A stretch of DNA of 64,000 bases, taken from positions 11,540,862 to 11,604,861 of the forward strand of contig NC_057918.1 of the NCBI RefSeq assembly GCF_018873765.1, written 5' to 3'. The notes beneath the pieces are model-generated. The model was given only the letters and a program-made list of their open reading frames with translations, made no database searches and was not told the origin of the DNA. Below are positions 21,784 through 33,200 of this stretch, one piece after another. Each line of letters starts with the position of its first letter. Positions within the stretch are counted from its first letter, which is position 1. Source of the DNA: Telopea speciosissima. Taxonomy: Eukaryota; Streptophyta; Magnoliopsida; Proteales; Proteaceae. The translations under genes were made by a program, and so were the position numbers.

Positions 21784-22280
21784 GGTGGCGGCGGTGGCGG
21801 TACCTGATGGCACTGGAGGAGAGAGAGAGAGAGGGTGACAACAAAAGGTTTGGTGGTGGCTGACGGTGCAAAAAACGAGAAAGGAGGGAAAAAAGTGTTC
21901 TAGGGTTTCATGATGGTGGGCATTAGGGTTAGGATCCCGATGTGGATCCTAGCTCTGATACCATGTTGAGAATAGGAATAATGGCTTGTGACGATATGGT
22001 CAAAGCCCCTCTTTATTTAATGAGCTAGAGAACATTCCAGCATAGGTACAAAGACAGAAATATTCCTAGGACAAAACATACCCTTGAAAGCATATTACAA
22101 CACTAAGTTTATGACAGGATTGAGTCCTGATTATCAGTCCATTAAGAGCTAGTTACTAGCTCCCCCCAGGAGCCACACCCTCTCCCTTGGCCACGGCTAG
22201 CAACAAAGGCCGAGTTCTCTTTGGGAGATGGAGATATCTTAGTGCGTGAAGACGTAACGATACACTGAATATGTGCAAAA
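21136..22280 (-). mobile_element. Copia element fragment: gag, primer site and LTR, minus strand
   Basis: On the minus strand 21309 down to 21130 encodes a copia gag (UBN2-type) piece: VMSYLITSIDPEIAGGYLLLGTAAKIWKTIKDTYSQ. An initiator tRNA-Met primer-binding site lies at 21952-21963 (TGGTATCAGAGC on the minus strand). An LTR-like sequence begins at 21964 and extends right to about 22280, though its far end is uncertain. Stops interrupt the frame, and protease, integrase and reverse transcriptase are missing on this side. A GA microsatellite lies inside. Confidence 0.6.
21734..21781. repeat. (GA)n microsatellite
   Basis: About 24 uninterrupted GA units, with shorter GA runs at 21815-21832. 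The Ser-Leu repeats that can be translated from the minus strand come from the microsatellite. Confidence 0.95.
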
Positions 22281-22284
22281 GGCT

Positions 22285-22560
22285 CATTAAGGGAGTACAT
22301 CTGCTCTTCTTACATCCATTTATCCTACCCCTACTTCATGGATTATTGATTCGGGTGCCTCTACCCACATGACTGGTAAGTCCGAATTATTTTCTTCATT
22401 ATTAACTGTTTCTAACTCTTTTCCTGTTAACCTAGCTAATGAATCCTCTACCAATATGAATGGTCATGGTGCGGTTTCTCCTACTTCATCCATGACCTTA
22501 TCGGCTTATCCTCTATTCTTCATGTACCCCAGTTACAGTTAAGTTTGTTATCTCTTAATC
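22285..22560 (+). pseudogene. Copia protease-region fragment, plus strand
   Basis: Plus-strand translation from about 22317 gives PTPWIIDSGASTHMTGKSELF, the aspartic-protease active-site block (DSGAS-H) of copia polyproteins, followed by about 50 alignable residues and then stops. It lies opposite in orientation to the adjacent gag/LTR fragment, so the two come from different insertions or a rearranged element. Confidence 0.65.
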
Positions 22561-22639
22561 AACTGAACAATTCTCTTAATTGCTCAGTGAAGGGACTTCG
22601 GTCCACACTTTTTAGGCTCTCTATGAAGGCGAGAAGTAA

Positions 22640-22800
22640 CTCAGTTCAAGTCCCCCCTTTGAACAAGTTCCCAGGAACTATAGACAGGAGCTGGTGCTAA
22701 CCTCTAGCATTTTTTGCACAAAGTATCTGCCCTCATAGTTGAACCTGTGTCCTCAAACTGACAGCCCGAGCTTTTTACCATTGCACCAAGCGACGGCCCC
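22640..22800 (-). mobile_element. tRNA-derived SINE fragment, minus strand
   Basis: On the minus strand the sequence reads GGGGCCGTCGCTTGGTGCAA with an A-box-like TGGTGCAATGGT and, about 45 bases on, a B-box-like GGTTCAAC. This spacing is that of a tRNA-like SINE head. The tail differs from the Au-like copies, so it may be another family or heavily diverged. No target duplication was found. Confidence 0.45.
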
Positions 22801-22901
22801 AAGGGGGAAGTATAAAGTAAGAGTGAAATTGCTCAGATGATCATAGCATCTGACCTACTGCATTCTTATGGTTATGGGCCAGAAGAGCATCTAAAGTAGT
22901 G

Positions 22902-23011
22902 TCATAGTTGTCAAGGCGACTAGGTGACCCAAGGCATTGGAGGGGCGCTTAGGTAACAAGGCGCCCACCTACGCGTCACCTAGGTGCCCTAGGCGTGCAT
23001 TAATGACTATA
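22902..23011. mobile_element. Fold-back MITE, TCATAGTTGTCA family, copy 2
   Basis: Begins TCATAGTTGTCAAGGCGAC and ends in a degenerate AATGACTAT. The interior is rich in 'aggcg' and 'cgcc' words like copy 1, and shorter (110 bp). Confidence 0.55.
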
Positions 23012-23727
23012 TGTAATATAGCAATGATAATTTATATATATGTTTAGGTAAAGGTTTTCATGCATGGCCGTGCATGTGCGCAACCTGCATTAAATGCAGT
23101 CAGATTAGCATAAATGCCAACCTGAAATGACATAAAAGCCCCTGCACCCCTTGTTTGATGGAGTTGATGGAAGAATCTCCTGTTTACGAATACCTTCCTC
23201 TTTTGTTTATATGTAACATTGAAGCCTTATCAACGCCATATGATATAATTATGCTAGTAATGACCTAAAATGAGAAAACCAACATATAATAAATAAAGCA
23301 TTGGATATGATATAAGCATGCTCATCAAAAAACAAAGCAATAATCATAAATCAACTTAAAATCATGAAGTATCAACAAGGTGTGTTGTTGCCTTGGACCC
23401 AAGAAAGAGATTGGAAGCCTAGGCGTTGCCTACAACTATGAGTAGTATTGTTCCATTCATTTTAGATGGGCTGGTTTTTGAAGAAAGGGTCCCCTATGGG
23501 CACCTCCCAAACATTTGTACAAGCCCACAATATTCAAAACACTAATTGGTCATATTTACAGCTACATAACTAACATTAGACTGATCTCAATTATAGTTAC
23601 CAATCAATGAACCACGAATGAGAGAATTACCTGATAGTGAAAATTTGAACCAACCAAGCTGGAAGGACTTCCTCAACCTCCAAACCAGGCTTGAAGCCTT
23701 GAATGCCAAATCAATCTGGAATAATCG

Positions 23728-24219
23728 TCAAGGATGAGGAGGAGGATCCAATGCTGTCCTATGCCGGAATAATTTTACTAGTGCTCTACGTTCACAATCC
23801 TGAATCAACAATTCACTGACACAATTAGTGATATCTAACCTTTTTTTTCTAATTTTTTCTTGATTTTAAAATGCAGACACCAATAACCAGGGGAGAGAGG
23901 CATGGGTGAAAACAGATTCTAAGCCTATGGAAGGTGTAACATTGATGCAAAAGAATATGGCACATAAAGTCATGAAAAGTTAAATATAGGCCTATGCTGG
24001 AATAATTTCTTTAGTGCTCTATGTTCAGACTCCTGGATAAGTTAATATAGATATATATATATAGTATCGGTATTGGGTATTGGGTATCGGGTATCGTATC
24101 GGAAGGGTGAATTTAAGAGACGTATCGTATCGTACTGGTACCTCAAAGATACGATACGATATGTATCGGTTAGTATCAGCAGATACGGAAGGATACTTAA
24201 AACATTGATCCTACATCCA

Positions 24220-24253
<34 letters not shown>

Positions 24254-27200
24254 CACACACACACATAGTTATCAAGGCGGGAAGGCGACCATGGCGTTTT
24301 AGAGGGTAAAAAATCAAGGCGACACCACCATGGCGGCAAGGTGCCCGCTTAGACGCCCAAGGCGACCAAGGAGCCTAGACGCCAACGCGACGCCTTGATA
24401 ACTATATATATATTCTTTTATGATTTTCTGGATTTCAAAATTGTAATACCAATAGATTAAGGAGAGAAGCAGGTTAAAACATATTCATTATCTGATGTTG
24501 CAACCAGAATATAGGCATATGAAGCTATGAAAGGTCCAATAACTACAACCATGGTACAATTACTGATTAATTATATGATTAGGGAGTGGCTGACATGAGT
24601 TGCCAAATGTTCCCCATTCAGAGGAGGATTAAGCCCCCATTCTTCAACAGGTCCTACCACTAACTTAGAGATTGCCGGGCTATAAACAGCACAAGCAAAA
24701 AAAATTTGACAATCCAATCTTTAATGTTGTCATTCAGAAATTTATACCATTAACATCTCTTGCTCCAGCTCAGGCTTCTTGAAATGAGCCACATGTAATA
24801 CAAATAGATTGTGGATAGTGGCAGGTGTGATGAGTACTAAATCTGATCAAAGATTCTGAACCATTTTCCTTATCCTACCTTCCAAACAGAAAATAGGCAA
24901 ACGAAGTAATGAAAGGTTTAAGAACAACAACCATATTATGATTACTGGTTACTAAATATGATCAGGGAGTGGCTAGGTTCTGTGTAACAGGAAGGGGCAC
25001 CCATAATTTGCCAAATATTTCCTATTAAAAGGATTGGGCCCCATTCTTTGATTGGTCCTTTATGAAGGCTAATACCAGGAAAAATCCAGTGGGAGATTAG
25101 CTCAACAAGATCGTAGGAAATAGGGAAAGAAGCAGAGAAATAGAAAATTTAATCACTTGAGAAGAACAGGTATAATGGGCCTGCAATTGTAATAGAAGGG
25201 TCAGTCCAACCAGTAGAGAAGGTCTGAAAAGTTTGATTCAATAGATCAATTCTGACAGTAGGATCTTGAATTATAGAGTAATCCTATTGCAACTAGGAAA
25301 CCCCAAAACTGCAGAATCAATAAGGAAATTTTAAGAGTTCAAAAGCGGCTAGAATTTTAGAGCTTTTTAAAACTGAAGTTAAATCTGAGAATATGAGGCA
25401 ACTAGATATCAGATTTGGGCAGAATGTATGCAGCAACTAGAATTCAAGATCAAAAGCAAACATGAAACTGAAGATATGGTCAAACAGTATAGCCACAGGT
25501 AATAGGATAGAAATTCTGACCTGAACTTGCTTGTATGAAAGTGAAGAGATAAAAAGGAAGATATCTAAGCTAGGAATCCACTTAAGACCTACTTGGAATC
25601 CACCAAGTACGCAACTGAATCCGCAACAGCAACTATTCAATCCACAGCAGCCAAAATTCAGGAAAACTGAACTAGTTTATTTCATAAATCGTGTCTGAGG
25701 CTGCCATAGGATATCTATATATAGAAGTCACAAATTGACTTGATATTCAAACTATTACTTGGAATAGTAAAAAAAGGGACTTATTTGACACTTTTCTAAT
25801 AAAAAATAGGACTCAAAAAACAGTACATAACCTTAGAATAAAGTCTGGACACAAATTCCAAATGATTCTAGGACTTAGCAAACTTCTAACAATAAAAAGT
25901 ACTCAAATAACCCCCACAAACTTGGACTAAACTAATCCTATTTGACTAATCTCATAGTCCTAGCTCCTACCCTTAATGTAGGCCCATTAAAGTGGCCTAC
26001 AATGAAAAACCATCAGACCATAGATCCAATATGTATAGAAATCAACCCAAGAATTATTTCCACTAAATAAGCCCATTTTTCGGATTTATTTGCATCAGTC
26101 CTAGTACAAAATCAGAGACTGCCAGGCTAAAATAAGCACAAGCAAAGATCCATAACAATCTGATTTTTTTTAGTGTCTGTTTTTGGCATTTTGCAGAGCT
26201 TTACTAATTGTAACATATTTTTTCTCCTTTTCAACTGTCAAATAACAACAGTAAATATAGGCAGCTAGATCACCACATCAGGTTTTTTGCCTATGTATCT
26301 GGGCTGTTCAAGATAATACTAGGCTGGACCAATCCACTGTTGGGTGATGATCTTCTTTATATAGTTGTCAAGGCATTGCCGAATCGCCTATGCGGTCTAG
26401 TCACCATGGGCGCATTGGTTGTGTCGCCTTGCGTCCAGACCCCCTCCAAAACACTGGGTCGCCTAGACGCCGTTATATAACTATGCTTCTTTAAATGTAC
26501 CACATGTCTCCAAGAAGGTAACCAGAACATTATTTTGTGCCGATGACACAAGACTCAAGATTTTACCATAAAAAATCTCTTCAATCCGAATGATGTCATT
26601 TAAAAGAAAATGATTCAGTTATTGAAACAAATATTGTCAAAGATCAGAAAAAAAATGACCCTGTAGCTGTACCAGTACTTGTCAGTCTACAGACAGTGAC
26701 AGTTTAGAAATGCTGGAGACAAATTTCAGATTCTGCAGATGCATACACTACCTTAAACATGTTCAAAAAAAATGTTTTATCCGGGTTCATTCTTCTCAGT
26801 TTCAAGTAAGTATATGCGAAGCTCAGTTGATCACGAGAGGTGAAGCGATCAACTTCATTGAACCAAAGGCATGAAAATAAATTTGACATTGGTGAATGAG
26901 CCCTTGCGATGAAGGAGCCTTCAGGTACATCTGCAAGATCCCAGACAATAGGATCAAATTCTCGAATTTCTACTAAAAGAAAATTGTGTGATAAAAAAAA
27001 AAAGACAATTCCAGAATTTAATAAAAACAATAATGACACGCACAACTTGGAAGAGGGATATCTGGGTCTGACGGGTCAAACTTGGTCAGACCATCAGACT
27101 GGTAGAAAATAAACTGTTCATCGATGGCCGTGTGATTGTACTTATTTAGACGCTTATTTTGGAGTACCTCCTCCCAAACACAATGGCGATCATAATGGTT

Positions 27201-30200
27201 TGAAATAGCATACTCTGATTGCTTTCGCCATAAAAAGTATTCAAGAATCTGCATTGGATCAGTTTGAAGTCGCATTTTGCTATCAAGCCAAATAGAAAAC
27301 CTGAAAACAACAGAAAACCGATGAGCTTTTTTTTCTAAATTGAAACAAGAAAGAATTTAAAATTAACAAAGTGCAAGACTCTTGAGCTACAAAGAACTAT
27401 CTAGCCTTGCACTGGACTACTGGAGCAGATGGGCCGCCAGGTACCAGCATTTGGTGGATACCAGATTATACATGTTCGATAGTAAACAAGCAATACTGGA
27501 TGCTTGAAATGAGTGGTCCCATTACATTCACTCATACAATCAAAATACAGCACAGAGAAACATTTAGATGTTGGCTATGACCAGATATGCTTCACTTACA
27601 TCCCTTTCAGTCCCTCCTTGTGTGGTCCTTTTTTCCAGAAGTTCATGGTAACAATCATGTCATTTTTAGTTGAAGTTCTTATGTATCTAACTAGGCCAAC
27701 AATAAACAAACAAGACTACAAGAGTGTATACGCATCTTACCTAGCAGATGGGAAGAGTCGGTGTGACAAGAACTTTGGCACCTTTCCAGTTCTCCGCATG
27801 TCTGTGTAGGGTAAGTTCCTGACTATAACTATTCTCCATAAGCCAATGTACCCATCATCATTAGGAACATGTCCTTCCAAAGAAAGTTCTGCCATAGTTT
27901 GCTCATCCAGAAATATAACAAAACAAACATTCTTCTTTGAATAGTCGCTGATCTGAAATAAACAGAAGGTAATAACATTATACAATAATACGAAGAAACT
28001 GTTTTTTTTTTTGGGGGTGTTGTACAGAGAAAGTGCCAAATGAACATTGTATGGTTCTGTCCTGACATACAGAAATCAATTATAAATTTGAATAAAAAGA
28101 AAGTTTAGGAAATGGAAAACAATCAGACAGAAACTCTCAGCCAAGTAGAAAGACAAGTTTGGCACAAGCTATGGAAAACATAAATTGGCTGATCATCCAA
28201 AAGAGAATTTCAATAAATGCTAATAGTAACATACTAACAGCAAGTTGCGCCCTAGGCCACCAGGCTGAGGGCATGCCTGCCTGGGCGTCACGCATCGCGT
28301 CACCCACCCTCTCCTCTCCGACAATGCCCCCCTCCCCTCCAGCAGCCCCAACTGCTGCCTGCCCCACCCACATCCCCTGCACCATCCACTTCTCCTCCAT
28401 CCAGCCCTGTCCATGATCAATGCAACCCCCCTTCCATTTCTTGGAGCTCCCTCTACCAGCAGTTCCTCTGTCACCACTGAAAGACACTCCCTTCATTTCG
28501 TCCCTCCTTCCATCGTCGATGAGTCCAGAGTTGGCTTCTGCCCCAAGGGTCTGCTAGACGACGAGCTCTCCAAATGGCAGTGCTGCCTCGTGGGCCATTT
28601 CCTTGGTGCCTGTCCACCCTTCCATGTCGTCAAATCCTCTCTGCAAAAACAGTGGCGTGCTGCAGGGGTTGTCTTCACCTACCTGCTGTCCAGCGGCACC
28701 TTTATCTTCAGGTTCTCCGATGAATCCGACAAAACTCGAGCTTTGGAGGGTGGCCCATGGCAGGTTGGCAAGAAACCGATCTTCCTCCAGCAATGGGATC
28801 ATCGCTCCTCTCTCTGCAAAATCGACCTTAAGTCCATCCCCATCTGGGTCAATCTGCCTGGTCTTCCCTTCCACTATTGGTGTGCCTCTAGGCTCAGTAT
28901 CATCGGATCGACCATCGGCAATCCTCTCTTCTCCGACGAACGCACCAAGAAAATGGATCGACTTTCCTTTGCTCGTATCTGCGTCGAAATCAATGCAGAT
29001 GACCCTCCTCCAGATTATGTCACCATCCAGGAAGAAGATGGCCACTCCTTCTCTCAAAGAGTTGTCTACGAGTGGCTGCCTCACTACTGCTCCGTCTGCA
29101 AATTGTTCGGTCACCCATCGAAGCAATGCTTCCCTGGTCCTTTGGGTACTAAGGCTTATTCGAATCCATTGACTTCAGCTTTGGGGCCTTTGGTTGAGGA
29201 TGCTACCTGTGTTGATGTCCCTGCAGCAGCAACGCTGGCTGTCGATGAGGAGGAAGACGATGTTGCTGTAACTGTGGATACCCCCTGCGCCTCCGCCGCT
29301 GTTACGATTGGTGATCAGTCGATGGTGGCTTCCGTGGCCGGTAAACCTTTGGAGTCTGAAGGTTCTCCGATACTCTCCCGTGGTCGGAAAAAAGAGAGGA
29401 ACTGTCACCGGAAAAGCCTTTGTGATTCCGATGAGGTTCCCATCCATGGCGAGTCGTCCGATGCCCACCTACCACGCAGAACTTCTGACACTGACCACAA
29501 GAGGTTCGCAGTCCTACAAAGCCTCAACCCTCGTGCCGACTGTGAAGTCCCTGTCACGCTTGCTCCTCCCGAGCCCTGGAAGAACTATGGCACTGATCTG
29601 CAGGCTCCTCAATATACATGTAATTAAAACTATCCTGATTTGTACAATACAATTCTATGTACTGCGCCATTGTGATAAATTTCTTCGCCCAACTCTATCT
29701 CATTTTCTTCTTCTTCAAGGTCCTTCAAATCATGAGCTCTGTTATGTCGATTGGTTTGGGTTCCATCCGGTTGAGATTGTTTTGTTTTATCTTGTCAGAT
29801 AGTTCTTAATATATGGGCAGATTTTGAGGTACCCAGTGGGTGCATTGGGGGTAAAGGGATCTAGGAAAGCACTCAGACCTGGTTTCAAGGAAGTTATAAT
29901 GGGTTGAATGGATTTCACTTTCTTTAGGAATCTTCCCTTTATCATACCCTTTATCTCTATCACTTCTTCAATGATTTCACAGTATCGTAACAGTTATTGG
30001 CCAGTGATATCTATTTAATTTCTTAGTTCCATCCATGGTAACAGAGTCTTTGATGAGATGCATTTCACCAGTATTATGGTTTCCAATGGCAAGTTTGAGA
30101 ATAAGTCCCAAGCCAATAGTTTATGTGGTCGACTAGAGGGAACTCAGGAAAGTGATCAAAACCTTCTTGATATACCTAAATAAGGCCCATCAATACTAGT

Positions 30201-33200
30201 ATGGCACGTGGCAAACCCACTACTACATGGAGCAACCCCTAACCCATCAGGTTATACTTACACAGCATCCAACTGACCCAAATCAGAAATCCTATTCATG
30301 TGAGGATACGATCCCCACATAGAAGGGAGAGTACACACCCTAATCCTAATATGACGCTGCCAACCAGTAAGCATAGTCCAAAAGGAAACAAGATCTTCCA
30401 CCGATCAATATGGAATCTCCCATTATTGGTGGACTCTCCAGCTATTACTCTCCTAACAGGACTCTTACCTTAATAAGCTCAGTGTGGAGCACAAGACTCA
30501 TCGTCTCCTGGTGAGGCACAACCTCAGCCTATCTTGGTAAATAAATAGGAGGCCTACGGGTCAGGTTCCATCCGGAAGGATCAACTAAAGGTTTCTTGTA
30601 CACCTTCCCCTTTTGTTAACCCAAACCAAACCTTTTCCTCTGATAACCAAACCCCCACCTCGCTTTCCATGAGGTCCACAGTATCCAAAATCAAACATTT
30701 GCCCTTTCCACGTGTCCCATTTAATCACCATTCCCAAAATTTTGTCCCATCTCACTTTAACCCTTCCTCTAATAAATCAACTTCTCAGCTTGACCCGACC
30801 CAACAGCCCACCCATCTAACCCATTTAACTTCTTCCAAAGCCCCTTACCCATCTCGGCCGAACCTTGAGGAACCAGTTCCTGGTCCACCAACTGGTTCCA
30901 CCAAGGTCCACCCCCCTTCCTCCTTGTTTCTTCCCTCCCCCTCCTAGCCTCTGGTTTGCTTTCCCCCCTTGAGAGAGTATCGCCTGCGGCCCCGTAGTGT
31001 TCCCCCGGGGTCTCAGGTTAGTTCCACCTCTGGTTGGCTGCCCCTTCCCCCCCTTTACTTATGATCCCTTGGACCATTTGGAATGTCCGCGACCTTAATG
31101 CCCCGGCCAAACAAGCTGAGATCCGCGCCCGAATCAAATCCTCCAATCCCTCCTCTGCTGCCTCCTTGAAACGAAGGTTATTGAACCCAATTCGTCTTGT
31201 ATTGCCTACTCTCTTGCCCCCTCCTGGTCCTTCCTCTCCACTATACCCACTCTCCTAATGGCCGAATTTGGATTCTTTGGGGTCCCTCCAAATTCCATAT
31301 ATCCGTCTCCTCTTCCTCCCCCCAATACCTTCATCTCAGCATTTCTGACCATCTTCACAATCATCTTTTCTTTTTCACCATGGTTTACGCCTTTAATCGT
31401 CACTTGGATAGGCTCCCCCTTTGGGACGACATCCGTACCATTTCACTGTCCGTGGGCTCCGTCCCTTGGGGCATGGGAGGCGACTTTGATGTCGTCCGTT
31501 ATAGTCATGAAAAGTTGGGTGGTTCCCCCATCGACCACCAAGCTGTAGATGCCTTCAATTCTTGTCTCGAGGATTCTGGGCTAAACGACCTCAGATGGTC
31601 GAGTGCTGATCTTTCTTGGCACAATAAGCGCTCGGGCCTCAATAGAGTAGCTTGTAAGCTTGACAGAGTCCTCGTCAATGATCCTTGGCTCTCCTCCCTT
31701 CCTTCCTCTTATGCCTTCTTTGACCTCTCTGGCCTCTCAGACTACTCCCCCATCTCTCTTTTTGTCCTCCCTTTCTTATCCTTTGGCCCCAAACCCTTCA
31801 AGTTTTTTGACATGTGGTCCTCCCATCTTGGATTACTTCCTATTGTTCAAGCCGCTTGGGATAATCCTACCCAGTCCTTCTCCTCCCCTCTCCTCACCTT
31901 CTCTAAAAAACTCAAAAATGTCAAATTGGCCCTCAAATCTTGGAACTCCTCCACTTTTGGAAACATCTCCTCCCGTGTCTCCTCTTGTCGTGACACCCTC
32001 TCCTCCATCCAATCCCACCTTCAGTCCGACCCTCTCAACTCCTCCCTCGCTGAGAAAGAAATCCTTGCTGCCTCCGAGCTGTGCTCCTCTCTCTCCCAAG
32101 AAGAGAGTTTCCTTAAACAAAAATCCCGGATTAAATGGCTCGAGCTTGGCAACTCGAACACCGCCTTCTTTCACTGCTCCCTTAAAGCCAAATCCAACTC
32201 CAACTCCAACTCCGTTCTCTCTCTTACTACCTCTGATGGCTCGGTTCTTTCCTCTGTGGATGCTATCAAATCCGAAGTTGTGGCCTACTTCACTGGTATC
32301 TTTTGCCCCCCCTCCACCACGCAATCCACCCTCCCGGATGACCTAATCAACAAATTCGTCCCTTCCCACCTCTTCAACTCCCTTTGCTCCATCCCCTCTA
32401 ACTCTGAGATTGTCTCTGCTGTTCGCTCCCACAAGGCTAGTAAAGCTTCTGGCTCAGACGGGTTCAGCATGGGTTTCTTCTCCACTTGCTAGGATATCAT
32501 CGGTGCTGAGCTTATTAGTGCCATCAAGAGCTTCTTCTTTAACCCCCACCAGATCCAAAGCATCAACCACACCTTTCTTTGCCTCATCACCAAGTCTTCG
32601 GGAGCCTCATCCATGCCTGACTTCAGACCCATCTCCCTCTGTAACCTCCTCTATAAGTTCATTGCTAAAATTCTTGCCAACCGCCTTCAACTTGTCATTG
32701 ACTCCCTTGTCAGCTCCAGTCAGTCTGCCTTCATCTCTGGGAGAAGCATCTCGGACAACATCATCCTTTGCTAGGATATTGTTCGAGGCTTCGACCGTAA
32801 ATCCCACTCTCCTTCAGCCCTTTTGAAAATAGATATCCACAAAGCCTTCGACTCCATCCGTTGGGATTTCATCTCCCAAGTCCTTCTAAAGATGTCCTTC
32901 CCTCCCACCTTTGTTAACTGGATCCATTTCTACATCTCCACCCCTCGCTTCTCTGTCCTCCTCAATGGCAGCCCTGCTGGATATTTTCCCTCCTTTGTTG
33001 GTATCCGCCAAGGTTGCCCCTCTCCCCCTTCATTTTTTGCCTTTCCCTTGAGGTCCTCTCTCGTAGTATCCAATCCAAAACCGACCTCCATCTCATCTCC
33101 CCCCATCCCCAAATGCAAGCCTATTAACTTGACTCACCTTGCCTTCGCTGATGACCTCATGATCTTCTCCAAGGCTGACCCCCTCTCCATTGAGTCCATC

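Noticed and set aside
21553-21871. Ser-Leu repeat proteins on the minus strand
   Set aside because: They are translations of the GA microsatellite and flanking GA-rich sequence, not genes.
24042-24317. Overlapping frames on both strands around 24.1-24.3 kb
   Set aside because: They are translations of TATCGG repeats and the TG/TA/CA palindrome.
28554-29126. 190-codon minus-strand frame
   Set aside because: It is antisense to LINE ORF1 with no independent similarity.
31660-32346. 228-codon Pro/Ser-rich plus-strand frame and its 163-codon minus-strand partner
   Set aside because: Both are out-of-frame shadows of the LINE ORF2 endonuclease/linker region, produced by the C/T bias.
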